From the NCBI GenBank assembly GCA_029865265.1, contig JAOUHG010000011.1, forward strand, positions 52,993 to 116,992: a stretch of 64,000 nucleotides of DNA, given 5' to 3'. Under the pieces are notes generated by a model. The model saw only the letters and a program-made list of their open reading frames with translations. It searched no databases and was not told the DNA's origin. The stretch comes from Candidatus Krumholzibacteriia bacterium. Its GTDB lineage: Bacteria > Krumholzibacteriota > Krumholzibacteriia > WVZY01 > JAKEHA01. Position numbers and translations under genes: made by a program. Shown piece after piece: positions 36,485 through 45,905 of this stretch (position 1 is the stretch's first letter; each line of letters begins with the position of its first letter).

Positions 36485-37380
36485 GTGAGCAATCCAGTCT
36501 TGATGAGGTCATCCACCGGCTCTCGAAATGAACACGATCCAAACGAGATCGCGAACCGGCGGCGAATGGTGGTGATCTCGTCGCGCGAGACGCGATAGTC
36601 GCGCCACGCAACGTGGTCGTCGGCAAATTCGATGTCGTCGACCGTACCGCGATGCATCAGTGCGTTGGCGTCGGCCAGGGTCATCCCATTGTAGTGGAAG
36701 GCGGCGGTCAGGAAAACGTTGAGATAACCGTGCATGACCGCCCGCGGCGCGTCGGCCTCGTAGGTGAGCGGCTGCATGGCCCGCAGCGGGTGGTGCAGCC
36801 CCGCCGTCGCCTTGAATCCAGCGCCGGTGGCGTAGCAGCCGCGGATGAATCGCGCCACGTCTTCCGGCGACGGAATCGCCTCCGCGGCCACACCGCCGGT
36901 GCGGATCTTGGCGCGCAGCTTGTGCCCCGCGATGACCCCGATCAGTTCGCGCGGATCCTCGCCCGCCGGGATCTCCACGAACGCGCGCAGCCCCGGCGGC
37001 ACCGCCGCCGCGACCCGGTCGATGGCGGCCCTGTCGGCGGCCTTCACCTCCACCGCATCCACCACCGCACCGGCGCCCAGCGCATTGAACGCCCCCACCC
37101 GCGCCACGTCACCCTCGATGTCGGCGCCGGCCAGCGCCGATACCCGCCAGTGGTGCTCGGCATCGAGCACCTCGGCCGCCCGCATGGTGTCCAGCAGTTC
37201 GTCCAGGCGTGCCACCGGAGCGACAAAGCGCCCCAGCATCCACGCGTGGGCGTCACGCCGGCAGGCGGCATAGTTGCGCACCGCGGCATCCATGTTGAGC
37301 GTGGCCGGCGGGAACAACCCGGCGTAGTCGACGATGGTGTGCAGGAGGGCGTGCAGTGTCCTGGGCGTGGAACGGGTCAC
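36481..37380 (-). CDS. Conserved protein of unknown function, fahA-linked
   Basis: 299 residues without signal peptide. Motifs: LHTIVDYAGLFPPATLNMDAA near the N terminus, FVEIPAGED, KIRTGGV, GAGFKATAGLHHP and NVFLTAAF. The pattern of alternate strands and the K-R and E residues resembles a TIM-barrel enzyme, but I do not recognise it. Overlaps both neighbours (ATGA), so it is co-translated with fahA and the hydroxy-acid oxidase. Probably the same pathway; function not inferable. Confidence 0.7.
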   Translation of the reverse strand: MTRSTPRTLHALLHTIVDYAGLFPPATLNMDAAVRNYAACRRDAHAWMLGRFVAPVARLDELLDTMRAAEVLDAEHHWRVSALAGADIEGDVARVGAFNALGAGAVVDAVEVKAADRAAIDRVAAAVPPGLRAFVEIPAGEDPRELIGVIAGHKLRAKIRTGGVAAEAIPSPEDVARFIRGCYATGAGFKATAGLHHPLRAMQPLTYEADAPRAVMHGYLNVFLTAAFHYNGMTLADANALMHRGTVDDIEFADDHVAWRDYRVSRDEITTIRRRFAISFGSCSFREPVDDLIKTGLLT

Positions 37381-38480
37381 GACTTGTCCGGTTGAAGAAG
37401 GTCGGGGCCGATGTCATCGATGGTCGGGCAGCCACACAGCGCCATGGCGTTGTCGATCTCGGCGCGCAGAATCTCGAGCACCCGCGTGGCGCCGCGTTCG
37501 CCGTCCACCGCGAGGCCCCACAGCACGGGCCGCCCCAGCAACACGGCGCGGGCCCCTCGCGCGACAGCCTTGATCACGTCGATGCCACGCCGCACGCCGC
37601 CATCCACGTACACCTCCGCGCGCCCCCCCGCGGCGTCCACCACGTACGGCAGCGCGTCGATGGTGGCCGGGGCGGTGTCGAGTTGGCGGCCGCCGTGGTT
37701 GGAGACCACAATGCCGCTCGCACCCAGCGAAACCGCGCGGCGGGTGTCATCGGCACGCGCGAGCCCCTTGATGATCAGCGGCAGACTGGTGATGCCGCGC
37801 AGCCACTCCACGTCGCGCCACGAGATGGCGGGGTCGAGGAAATCATGTACGTAGGCCGAAAGCCCGGAACCCTCGGATTGCCGCGCAACCGTCCCCTGCC
37901 CCGCCGCGAGCAGGTTCTTCACACTCAGGCTATCGGGCAGCGAGAAGCGGTTGCGCACGTCGCGCTCGCGCTGGCCCATCAGCGGCGCGTCCACGGTGAG
38001 CAGGATGGCGCCGCAACCGGCGGCTTCGACGCGCGCAACCAGGTCCCGGGTGGCTTCGCGGTCCTTGTAGATGTAGAGCTGGAACCACAGCGGTCCGGGC
38101 GCCGCCCGGGCAATGTCCTCCACGTCCGTGTTGGAAAGCGTGCTCACGATCATGATGGTGCCCGCCGCCCGCGCGGCGCGCGCGGTGGCCAGTTCACCCT
38201 CCGGGTGCGCCATGCGGTGGAAAGCCGTCGGCGCCACCAGCACCGGCATGGAAACGCGTTCGCCGAGGACGGTGGTCTCTGTGGAACGCCCGCTCACGTC
38301 AACCAGGGTGTGGAACCACAGGGGGATGCGATCGTAGGCGCTGCGGATGTCGCGCAGGGTCAGCTCGTCCAGCGCGCCACCGGCGTAGTAGTCGTAGACC
38401 ATCTTCGGCAGACGCGATGCCGCCGCGCGTTCGAAGTCGGCCAGGTTGACGAGGGGTTCACTCGCGGTCACCAGGGTCAC
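37377..38480 (-). CDS. FMN-dependent alpha-hydroxy-acid oxidase/dehydrogenase
   Basis: 367 residues, TIM-barrel of the glycolate-oxidase/lactate-dehydrogenase family. Conserved YDYYAGGALDELTL, VLVAPTAFHRMAHPEGE, WFQLYIYKDR, VDAPLMGQRERDVRN, LIIKG, SNHGGRQLD (active-site His) and GGVRRGIDVIKA, all expected FMN contacts. Substrate could be lactate, glycolate or an aromatic hydroxy acid; the link with fahA makes a (hydroxy)mandelate or similar aromatic catabolite plausible, as inference. Confidence 0.9.
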   Translation of the reverse strand: MTLVTASEPLVNLADFERAAASRLPKMVYDYYAGGALDELTLRDIRSAYDRIPLWFHTLVDVSGRSTETTVLGERVSMPVLVAPTAFHRMAHPEGELATARAARAAGTIMIVSTLSNTDVEDIARAAPGPLWFQLYIYKDREATRDLVARVEAAGCGAILLTVDAPLMGQRERDVRNRFSLPDSLSVKNLLAAGQGTVARQSEGSGLSAYVHDFLDPAISWRDVEWLRGITSLPLIIKGLARADDTRRAVSLGASGIVVSNHGGRQLDTAPATIDALPYVVDAAGGRAEVYVDGGVRRGIDVIKAVARGARAVLLGRPVLWGLAVDGERGATRVLEILRAEIDNAMALCGCPTIDDIGPDLLQPDKS

Positions 38481-39649
38481 CTCTCGACGACGCGCCGCAC
38501 GGCTTCGATGACGTCCGCGACATCGGCATCGCTGAGTCTAGGTGAGAGCGGCAAACTGACGGTCTCGCGCCCGATACGCATGGCACTGGGAAACTCCTCC
38601 GGTTTCCACCCGAAGCGCGCCTGGTAATAGGGATGCTCGGGAACGCTCAGGTAGTGCACGCCCACGCCGACGTTCTGCGCCTGGACGGCGCTGAGGAAAT
38701 CGTCACGGCTGATGCCGGAGCGCCCCTTCGCCACCATGATGGTGTAGAGGTGCAGAGCGTGGCGCGTGTCCTCGTCCGGTTCGCACGGAACACCGATGGG
38801 GAAGTGCGCAAACGCCTCGTTGTAACGATCCCATATCTCTTTACGAAGCAACCAGTTAGGTTCAACGCGGCGCAGCTGATGGATGCCGATGGCCGCCTGG
38901 ATGTCCATCATGTTGTACTTGAAGCCGGCCTCGACCACCTGGTAGTGCACCCATCCGGAGTCGCTGAAACGCTTCCACGCATCCTTGCTCATGCCGTGCA
39001 ACGCGAGCACCTTGATGCGCGCCGCCAGCGCCTCGTCATGCGCCAGCACCATGCCGCCCTCGCCGGTGATGACGTTCTTGGTCACGTAGAAACTGAAACA
39101 GCCGAACTGGCCGAACAGCCCCGCTTCCTTCCCCTTGTAGCGCGCCTCGATGGCGTGGGCGCAGTCCTCGATCACCATGAGGCCGCGCTTTTCCGCGATC
39201 TTCATGATGGCGTCCATGTCGCACGGCCGTCCGGCGAAGTGCACCGGCATGATGGCCTTGGTGCGCGGGGTGATCTTCTCCTCGATGTGCGCGGGATCGA
39301 TGTTCATGCTGCGCGGATCCACGTCGGCGAGCACCGGCGTTGCGCCGGTATGAATGATGGCGTTGACCGAGGCGCAGAATGTGAGCGGCGTGGTGATGAC
39401 CTCGTCGCCCTCACCCACCCCGGACGCCAGCATGGCCAGGTGCAGCGCCGCGGTGCACGAGTGGACCGCGGCGGCGTGCGGCGCCCCCTTGTACTGCTTG
39501 AAGTCGTCCTCGAAGCGGGCCACCTTGGGTCCGGTTCCGAGCCATCCGCTGCGGATGGAATCCACGACCTCGTCGATTTCTGCCTGTTCGATCTGGGGCG
39601 CACCGAAGACCAGGAAGCGGTCCCTGGGGCGGACGGGTTTGTCTTGCAT
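38477..39649 (-). CDS. DegT/DnrJ/EryC1/StrS-family aminotransferase
   Basis: 390 residues. PLP enzyme of nucleotide-sugar amination (or dehydration). VFGAPQIEQAEIDEVVDSI start, TALHLAMLASG, TTPLTFCASVNAI, FYVTKNVITGEGG (PLP lysine) and GFKYNMMDIQAAIG are conserved. Family function is the amination of a sugar for surface glycans, fitting the adjacent flippase and transferase genes, yet it is translationally coupled (ATGA) to the catabolic hydroxy-acid oxidase. Confidence 0.9.
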   Translation of the reverse strand: MQDKPVRPRDRFLVFGAPQIEQAEIDEVVDSIRSGWLGTGPKVARFEDDFKQYKGAPHAAAVHSCTAALHLAMLASGVGEGDEVITTPLTFCASVNAIIHTGATPVLADVDPRSMNIDPAHIEEKITPRTKAIMPVHFAGRPCDMDAIMKIAEKRGLMVIEDCAHAIEARYKGKEAGLFGQFGCFSFYVTKNVITGEGGMVLAHDEALAARIKVLALHGMSKDAWKRFSDSGWVHYQVVEAGFKYNMMDIQAAIGIHQLRRVEPNWLLRKEIWDRYNEAFAHFPIGVPCEPDEDTRHALHLYTIMVAKGRSGISRDDFLSAVQAQNVGVGVHYLSVPEHPYYQARFGWKPEEFPSAMRIGRETVSLPLSPRLSDADVADVIEAVRRVVER

Positions 39650-39684
39650 TCGTCGCTATCCTCTTGGGTTGCTGTGGGGGTCTG

Positions 39685-39714
39685 AGATTACCACGGAAGC
39701 CGCCGGCCGGGCAA
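39685..39714 (-). promoter_or_regulatory. Promoter of the aminotransferase operon
   Basis: On the minus strand TTGCCC (39709-39714), 18-nt spacer, TGG plus TAATCT (39685-39690); the ATG is about 30 nt downstream of the predicted start. Confidence 0.5.
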
Positions 39715-39724
39715 TCCGTGCCAC

Positions 39725-41185
39725 CTAGGAGCGCACCACGGCCAGCATGCGCACGATTCGCGGCCGTTCCAGCCAGCCGAGCCAGCCCAGGTAGACCGCC
39801 AGGGACACGCCCATCATGACCACCAGCTCCACCGCGGCGTTGGGCCAGGGCAACACCCGGTGCGCCAGGAGGCAGATGGCGCAGGCCACCAGCGACGGCC
39901 ACAGGAACGGAAACAGGCGGCTCATGAATTCGCGCAGCGTCATCCCCACCAGCTTGCGTCTCAGCAGCACGTGGGTCGGGAACATCACCACGGTGATGAC
40001 GATCACCAGCGCCCACGCGATCCCCTCCAGGCCGAAGCGGGATCCGATCCAGATTCCCACCATGATCAGCGACGTGCGCAGAATATTAATGTAGAAGCCC
40101 AGGTCGGCGCGCCCGCATGCCAGCAGCAGGCTGCCGGCCGGGCTGGTGAGCGACCAGGTCAGGCCCACCACGCACAGGATGCGCAGCAGCGGGATGGTGG
40201 GCTCGTAGTCCGGTCCCAGCTGTACGCGGATGAACGCCGGAGCCAGCGCGAAGAGGCCGACGTAGAGCGGAATCGTCACCGCGCCCAGCATCTCCATCAA
40301 CTCCAGGTAGCCGTTGCGCAGGCGGTTGCGGTCCGCCTGCACGGCGGAGAAGACCGGGAAGGCCACGCGCGTGAAGATGGGATTGATGATCTGGTAGGGC
40401 CGCGCGATCAATCGGTACGCGAGTTCGTAGTAGCCCAGCGGGCCGGGCCCCATGAGGATGCCGATCACGATCTTGTCCAGGTGCTGGCCCAGCAGGCTCA
40501 GCGTGCGTTCGCCCATCTGAAAGAGGCCGAAGTGGACGAAGCGGCGACATTCGCGCGGCACGAAGCGCAGCAGCGGCCGCCACGTGGACCAGCCCACGGT
40601 GGCCAGGAGCACGGACTTCACCGCCGTCAGCAGCACGGTTGCCCACACCAGCGACCACACGCCATACCCGTGCAGCGCCAGGAAGATGCCCGTCGCCGCG
40701 CTCAACAACAACGCCGCCGTCTCGATTACCGCCAGGCGGCGGAAGCGGAGGTCGCGCTCCATCAGGGACTGGAACTGCTGTCCCATGGGCCCGATGATGA
40801 ACACCACGCTCACCACGCGCACCATGTCGACCAGCGCGGGCTGGTGATAGATGCGCGCAAAGAGGGGTGCCCCGAGCCACACCAGCCCGGACACCACGAT
40901 TCCGGCGCTCACGTTGAGCCAGTAGAGGCTCGAGAGTTCTTCACGGTTGGCGTTGCGGTAGTGAATGATGGCGTTGCTGACACCGGCATCGGTGAACGTC
41001 TGCGCAAAGGCCATCACCACGTTGACCATCGCCATCAGCCCGAAGTCCTCCACGCGCAACAGCCGGGCGAGGACGGCAAGCTGGACGAACTGCGTCGCGA
41101 TGCGCAATGCCGTGGACGTCCCCGTCCAGCGGGCCCCGGAGGTGGCGCGGCGGCGCAGGTGCTTGATATCGACTTCGCTGGTCAT
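39725..41185 (-). CDS. Polysaccharide flippase (MOP/Wzx family)
   Basis: 486 residues with about 12-14 membrane helices. RRRATSGARWTGTSTALRI at the N terminus and ELAYRLIARPYQIINPIF in the middle match the Wzx/RfbX type. Flips undecaprenyl-linked oligosaccharide across the inner membrane. Follows the sulfotransferase by 13 nt; last gene of the GT4-methyltransferase-sulfotransferase-flippase operon. Confidence 0.9.
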   Translation of the reverse strand: MTSEVDIKHLRRRATSGARWTGTSTALRIATQFVQLAVLARLLRVEDFGLMAMVNVVMAFAQTFTDAGVSNAIIHYRNANREELSSLYWLNVSAGIVVSGLVWLGAPLFARIYHQPALVDMVRVVSVVFIIGPMGQQFQSLMERDLRFRRLAVIETAALLLSAATGIFLALHGYGVWSLVWATVLLTAVKSVLLATVGWSTWRPLLRFVPRECRRFVHFGLFQMGERTLSLLGQHLDKIVIGILMGPGPLGYYELAYRLIARPYQIINPIFTRVAFPVFSAVQADRNRLRNGYLELMEMLGAVTIPLYVGLFALAPAFIRVQLGPDYEPTIPLLRILCVVGLTWSLTSPAGSLLLACGRADLGFYINILRTSLIMVGIWIGSRFGLEGIAWALVIVITVVMFPTHVLLRRKLVGMTLREFMSRLFPFLWPSLVACAICLLAHRVLPWPNAAVELVVMMGVSLAVYLGWLGWLERPRIVRMLAVVRS

Positions 41186-41198
41186 GGCAGTGGGGCGG

Positions 41199-42227
41199 TC
41201 ACGCGTCCCGGTAGAAAGGCTCGAACTGCGCCATCAGCGGGCTGTCGCCGCAGATGCGCTCCACCGAGTCGCGAACCTGCGGGGTCACGCGCGCCACCCA
41301 GTCCCGGTAGTAGGTGGCAGAAACACGGTTCGTGTCCAGCGCGGTGTTGCGGGCGGACTGGGATGTCGACGAGCCACGGATGTAGTCCTCCGTCTGCCTC
41401 CCCATCTCGAGCCCGCACCAGGCGAACATGTCCGCGGTGCGCGCCAGGGGATCGGTGGCGAGGTCTTCGTAGACCAGCGGGTACGCGCGCCCCGGCAGCG
41501 CTGTGAGCTGGGCCGCGAGTTCCTCGTTGGCGACCCGCCAGTACGCGGCCAGGCGGTCGTGCAGGTTTCCCGCGCGCACGCGGTCGAGAACCGGGGCGTA
41601 CCGCGCCAGCACCTCCTGGGCCCCCATGGTCTCCACCATGCTCCCGATGTGATCGCGGATCTCGACCAGGCGCCCGCGCTTGAGGAAGCTGTCCATGGAG
41701 AGCACCACCGCGGCCGGGTGACGCACGACATGGACGAACGACGCGCCCGGCAGCGCCGAGGCCAGAAACGCCGCCTTGAAGTAGAGGCGAACCTCCTTGA
41801 TGGCGACGAGTTGAATGTCTCCCTTTGCGAACCAGGCCACCGGGTGCTGTCCGATGCGGTTGAGGTGCACCAGGTTGAACTGGGCGGCGAAGCGGAAAGC
41901 GCCGGTGGACGCGCGCCGCCCCAGGCTTTCCAGTTTCCCCATCAGCCACGCTTCGGACTCGAACTGGCGCCGCGTCTCGTGCACCGGGTCGAAGAGCCGC
42001 GAGCGAACCTCCAGCAGGCGCGGCAGGTCGGCGCGCAGGCGGACGGCAAGCTCGCGCTGGGGCGGAACCAGGTAACGAAACTCGTGCGGAAAGTACGGGA
42101 ATATCCGGTACGCGGGGGCGAACGGCTCGTAGTAGTGCAGGCACCCCGGGTGTGAGTCGAAGATGTTCGCGAGCCAGGTGGTTCCCGAACGCTGCGTCCC
42201 CAGCACGAACACCGGTCCGCGCGTCAC
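41199..42227 (-). CDS. PAPS-dependent sulfotransferase
   Basis: 342 residues. 5'-phosphosulfate loop FVLGTQRSGTTWLANIF near the N terminus and 3'-phosphate motif SFVHVVRHPAAVVLSMDSF (Arg and Ser) with the usual spacing. Probably sulfates a surface glycan or lipid. GTG 42227 overlaps the stop of the methyltransferase (GTGA); no ATG gives a full P-loop. Confidence 0.88.
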   Translation of the reverse strand: MTRGPVFVLGTQRSGTTWLANIFDSHPGCLHYYEPFAPAYRIFPYFPHEFRYLVPPQRELAVRLRADLPRLLEVRSRLFDPVHETRRQFESEAWLMGKLESLGRRASTGAFRFAAQFNLVHLNRIGQHPVAWFAKGDIQLVAIKEVRLYFKAAFLASALPGASFVHVVRHPAAVVLSMDSFLKRGRLVEIRDHIGSMVETMGAQEVLARYAPVLDRVRAGNLHDRLAAYWRVANEELAAQLTALPGRAYPLVYEDLATDPLARTADMFAWCGLEMGRQTEDYIRGSSTSQSARNTALDTNRVSATYYRDWVARVTPQVRDSVERICGDSPLMAQFEPFYRDA

Positions 42228-42886
42228 GATTTCCTCGCACGCGCAATGTAGTTGCTCGTCATGCGGCGGTTGCGATCGACGGGCGCCAGCGCGGCGGCCA
42301 GCCACTGCATGAACCACACCAGCGGCCGCACCAGCGGCCGAAAACGGCCCGCGGCGTGCATCAGCAGATAGCAGCGCGACTGCAGGATTGCACCCAGCAT
42401 GCCGTTGACGCTGCGCAGCACTTCCACTTCGAAGCCGCCGCGCTCCAGCACCAGGCGCAGGCCGAACTCGGTGAAACGCCAGTAATCGTGGGGCTCGTCG
42501 TGGATGTGCCAGGTGAACGGAACCGTGATGATCAGGTGACCGCCGGGACGCAGCACCCGGTGGATTTCGGCCAGCATGGCCGCCGGATCGGACACGTGCT
42601 CCATGACCTCGGTACACAGCACCGCGTCGGTACAGCCGGCGGTGAAGGGCAGCGCAAGCGCGTCACCAAAGGCATCCGCGCTGGTGGCGCTGTCGGGGCG
42701 CGACGGCGAATCGAAGCCCACGTAGTGGGAGAAGCCTCCCAGCATGCCCCGGTACGGTTGCACCCCGCAGCCCACGTCGATCACACGTTCACCGCGCAGC
42801 GGGGCGGCCAGCGCTTCGACCCCGTCCGCCAGCAGACCGTTGGCGTACCAGTTGTACCACTGCGCGTTCGCCGGCCGGCGGGCCAT
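42224..42886 (-). CDS. SAM-dependent class I methyltransferase
   Basis: 220 residues. Motif I VIDVGCGVQPYRG, then DALALPF, DAVLCTEVMEHVSD and RVLRPGGHLIITVPF form a Methyltransf_11-type Rossmann fold. ATG 42886 overlaps the glycosyltransferase stop by one base (TGATG). Probably methylates a sugar in the same glycan. Confidence 0.88.
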   Translation of the reverse strand: MARRPANAQWYNWYANGLLADGVEALAAPLRGERVIDVGCGVQPYRGMLGGFSHYVGFDSPSRPDSATSADAFGDALALPFTAGCTDAVLCTEVMEHVSDPAAMLAEIHRVLRPGGHLIITVPFTWHIHDEPHDYWRFTEFGLRLVLERGGFEVEVLRSVNGMLGAILQSRCYLLMHAAGRFRPLVRPLVWFMQWLAAALAPVDRNRRMTSNYIARARKS

Positions 42887-44091
42887 CACACCACCCCCGC
42901 CGACGCCACCGGTGCCAGTTCGCGGTAGATCGCGGCCAGCCGCTCGCCCTGGCGGCGCGCGTCGAACTCCGCCTCGACGTGCGCGCGCCCCGCACGCTGC
43001 ATCGCCCCCCACGCGGACGGATCGGCGATGATGCGGCGCAGGCCCGCCACCAGACCGTCGAGTTCACCTTCGGGAGCCAGGAAGCCGGTGCGGCCGTCCA
43101 GGATGACACCGGGGATGTCGCAGTGCGTCGAGCTCGCGATCATCATACCCGAGGCGCTCATCTCGATGAGTGAAACCGGCGCGCCGCCCTCGGTGTCGCC
43201 ATCTGCGGCGGTCACACTGGGCGAGAGAAACACGTGGTTGCGCAGCGCCTCGTCCATGACCTCTCGGTAAGGCCGGAAGCCGAGCAGACGAACGCTGCCA
43301 CCGAGACCATGGCGAGCGATGGTATCCAGGATGCGTTGCTTCTCCCGGATGGATCGTTCCTCGCGCGTGGCGTCACCAATGATGGTGATCTCCAGCCGCA
43401 CCTCGTCGCGGATGTGCCCCAGCGCCTCGATGGCCAGCGGCAGCCCCTTCTTCTCCCGGAACGAACCCGAGAGCAGCACGCGCAGCGGTTCGCCCGGCGT
43501 CCACACCCTGGGCTTGAATGGAATCAACGACAGATCGATACCCAGGTGGTGCACCCGGACCTTCTCCCCGGGGCATCCCAGAGCGACAACCTCGCCCGCC
43601 ATGTGCGGCCCCTCGCACAACACGCGGTCGACACGCGCAAACATCTTCCGGTAGCGGCCACGCCACTGTGGCCGCAGGCGCGGGTAGAACTGCACGTCCG
43701 CGCCGTAAAAGGTGACGACATGGGCCATACGGTGCCGCCGCGCCACCGCGAGATCACGCCAGCCCGTGAAACCGAAATGCGAGTGCACCAGCCGCGCGCG
43801 GGAACGTCTGGCCGCACCGTCCAGATAGCCGAGGTGATTGCGCAGGCGGAGCTTTCGCAACGCGCGATCACGCAGGGTCCGCCACGCGGGCTGATCGCTC
43901 ATGCAGTGGAGGTGCGGGGCGGGAAACTGGTCCAGGTTCTGCGTGCGCTCGCAGGCCACGTGGCTCTCGATGGATGGCGGGAGAAACGCCACCTCCGTAA
44001 ACAACCATGTCTCGGTTTGCGGTAGCCAGACCGGCACCGAATGCATGACCACAAGCGTCCCCGCCGCTGCGGGTTCGGCGGCCCCGCTCAC
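42886..44091 (-). CDS. Glycosyltransferase family 4
   Basis: 401 residues. GT-B fold: HSHFGFTGWRD acceptor loop, VVTFYGADVQFYP, RVHHLGIDLS, LLSGSFREKKGLPLAIEAL and the nucleotide-sugar motif EGGAPVSLIEMSASGMMIASS (E-x7-E). First gene of the glycan operon. The start is either GTG 44091 or ATG 44046; neither has a good Shine-Dalgarno. Confidence 0.88.
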   Translation of the reverse strand: MSGAAEPAAAGTLVVMHSVPVWLPQTETWLFTEVAFLPPSIESHVACERTQNLDQFPAPHLHCMSDQPAWRTLRDRALRKLRLRNHLGYLDGAARRSRARLVHSHFGFTGWRDLAVARRHRMAHVVTFYGADVQFYPRLRPQWRGRYRKMFARVDRVLCEGPHMAGEVVALGCPGEKVRVHHLGIDLSLIPFKPRVWTPGEPLRVLLSGSFREKKGLPLAIEALGHIRDEVRLEITIIGDATREERSIREKQRILDTIARHGLGGSVRLLGFRPYREVMDEALRNHVFLSPSVTAADGDTEGGAPVSLIEMSASGMMIASSTHCDIPGVILDGRTGFLAPEGELDGLVAGLRRIIADPSAWGAMQRAGRAHVEAEFDARRQGERLAAIYRELAPVASAGVV

Positions 44092-44203
44092 CGGGGATCA
44101 TTCCCGGCTGCACGGCCCGGACAGGGTCGAAGGAAGCGCATAACTCGTTGAGGGGTAACACAAACCGGCTACGGCGGTCAAGCAGCGCCCGGCCCGGCGC
44201 CGC

Positions 44204-45541
44204 CTAGCGCAGCAGGACCAGCCGCCCGGTACGTTCTTCGCCCGCGGCGCTCACCCGGCAGAAGTACACACCGGATGGAACCGCCACGCCTGCGTCACTG
44301 CGGCCGTCCCAGGCAACGGCGTGCTCTCCGGCGGGCTGGTCACCCGCGTGCAGCCGGCGCACCAGGCGCCCGGCCGCGTCGTACACCGCGGCCGACACCT
44401 CCGCCGCCACACCGAGCGAGTAGCGGATCGACGTCTCGGCGCCAAAGGGGTTGGGTGCGCCGCCCAGCAGGTCGAGCACGGGGGGGCGCGACGGAGACGC
44501 GCCGACCGCCGAGGGCGTGCCGTCGATGCGGAATACGTACAGCCCGTTGGGACGGTCATTGACGTAGACGTGCCCGTTGGGTGTGAACGGGTAGCATCCC
44601 CACGCGCCTTCGAAGACGCCTTCGCCGCTCCGGCCGGGCGAGGTGTCCTCGGTGTCGATCAAGACCGGGTGGCTGGGATCGGTGATCTCGTAGAGGCGGA
44701 ATCCGGCGAGGTAATACGACACGTACAGCAGGTTGCCGACGACATAGCAGTTGTGCACCGACGATGTCGGATCGGCGATCTCCGCCACGCGGCGCGGTGC
44801 CAGTGGGTCGGTGATGTTCCACACGGTGATGTCCGGCGAGGGACTGTACGAGAACTCGTCGGTCACGAACAGATAGCGGCCGTCCTCGCTGGGCCAGCCG
44901 TTGTGCGCGTAGGCGATGGTGGGATCGTCGATGCCGCCCAGCGGCACCGGCGCGGTGCGGTCGGCGACGTCCCAGAAGCGGATGCCGTACGCCCCGCGAA
45001 ACTCGTAGAGCACGTCACCAATGACGGTGGCGTCGTGGCCGTCCAACCCGTCCGACATCGGATCCTCCCACACCAGCTCGGGAAACGCGGGGTCGGGGTT
45101 CAGATCATAGATCCTGAGTCCGGGCAGGCACACGTACAGGTAGCCCTGCCCGTCGATGAAGATGTTGTGCCCCCCGGGGAAAGTCCCCACCACCTCCGGG
45201 CTCGCCGGAACCGTGATGTCGACGATCCCGCCCGGTCCACCGATGCCATCCACCGTGTAGACGTACGATCCGAATGTCTTCATATCGAAGCGCCCCACCG
45301 TGTTCACGGTGGACACGCCGTAGGGCGCCGCGGGATCGGTGACGTCGACGATGTGGAGCCCCGTGGCGTTGTTGCCGATGAGCGCGTAGCAACGCTGCGT
45401 CTGCGGGTCCACCCATCCCCACACGTCGGTGTAGTGCATGGCGGGCGACACGTCGAGCACGCCCACGAGCACGGCGCTGGTGGACCGTGCCGAGGCGGGG
45501 ACCAGCAGAAATATGGCGGTGGCCAGGATGAGAGGTCGCAT
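44204..45541 (-). CDS. LVIVD-repeat secreted protein with FlgD-Ig-like C-terminal domain
   Basis: 445 residues. A signal peptide is followed by repeats of the LVIVDVTDPxxP type (HIVDVTDPAAP, GIVDITVPASP, RFWDVADRTAP, TVWNITDPLAP, RLYEITDPSHP), a choice-of-anchor/beta-propeller. C-terminal domain: LGGAPNPFGAETSIRYSL, VYDAAGRLVRRLH, WDGRSDAGVAVPSGVYFCRV, ERTGRLVLLR, the FlgD-Ig/type-A sorting-like domain found on secreted FCB proteins. Surface anchored or secreted; ligand unknown. Alternative start TTG 45547. Confidence 0.88.
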   Translation of the reverse strand: MRPLILATAIFLLVPASARSTSAVLVGVLDVSPAMHYTDVWGWVDPQTQRCYALIGNNATGLHIVDVTDPAAPYGVSTVNTVGRFDMKTFGSYVYTVDGIGGPGGIVDITVPASPEVVGTFPGGHNIFIDGQGYLYVCLPGLRIYDLNPDPAFPELVWEDPMSDGLDGHDATVIGDVLYEFRGAYGIRFWDVADRTAPVPLGGIDDPTIAYAHNGWPSEDGRYLFVTDEFSYSPSPDITVWNITDPLAPRRVAEIADPTSSVHNCYVVGNLLYVSYYLAGFRLYEITDPSHPVLIDTEDTSPGRSGEGVFEGAWGCYPFTPNGHVYVNDRPNGLYVFRIDGTPSAVGASPSRPPVLDLLGGAPNPFGAETSIRYSLGVAAEVSAAVYDAAGRLVRRLHAGDQPAGEHAVAWDGRSDAGVAVPSGVYFCRVSAAGEERTGRLVLLR

Positions 45542-45570
45542 GGTCAAGAGCCCCAGGAGATTTGGGGTTG

Positions 45571-45579
45571 ATTATACCA
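45571..45579 (-). promoter_or_regulatory. Extended -10 promoter of the LVIVD gene
   Basis: Minus strand TGG plus perfect TATAAT (45571-45576); no clear -35. CCCCA/TGGGG (45551-45555, 45563-45567) forms a small hairpin in the predicted leader. Confidence 0.55.
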
Positions 45580-45638
45580 CGTCCGGCGGGCCTCTGCGGG
45601 CGCTTCGCGCTGACACGACCAGGAACACCGCACGAATG

Positions 45639-45674
45639 ACGAAGGGTCCGCCGCGAAAGCGACGGACCCTTCGT
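45639..45674 (-). terminator. Hairpin after tRNA-Asp
   Basis: ACGAAGGGTCCG (45639-45650) pairs with CGGACCCTTCGT (45663-45674) plus an inner CGC-GAAA-GCG. Lies just downstream of the tRNA on the minus strand; no long T tract. Confidence 0.55.
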
Positions 45675-45681
45675 GCAATTA

Positions 45682-45759
45682 TGGCGGGGCCGACCGGACT
45701 CGAACCGGCGACCTCCTGCGTGACAGGCAGGCGTTCTAACCAAACTGAACTACGACCCC
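45682..45759 (-). tRNA. tRNA-Asp (GTC)
   Basis: Minus strand: acceptor GGGGTCG/CGGCCCC, D arm GTTC...GAAC, anticodon stem CCTGC/GCAGG with loop CTGTCAC (anticodon GTC), T arm with TTCGAGT, encoded CCA. 78 nt, all stems pair. Confidence 0.96.
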
Positions 45760-45801
45760 ACGTGCGAACGAGCGCCCGGTTGGACGCCCGCGTGGCGACA
45801 T

Positions 45802-45831
45802 ACGGTAGCACCGCGCCACCGGGGGTGTCAA
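45802..45831 (-). promoter_or_regulatory. Promoter of tRNA-Asp
   Basis: Minus strand TTGACA (45826-45831), 18-nt spacer, TGC plus TACCGT (45802-45807). Confidence 0.6.
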
Positions 45832-45905
45832 TCCCCTACCGCCCGTTTTTTCAATACGTTAACTGATTCAGCGGCACCGCTCCGGCGCGCACGCCACCCG
45901 GGAGA

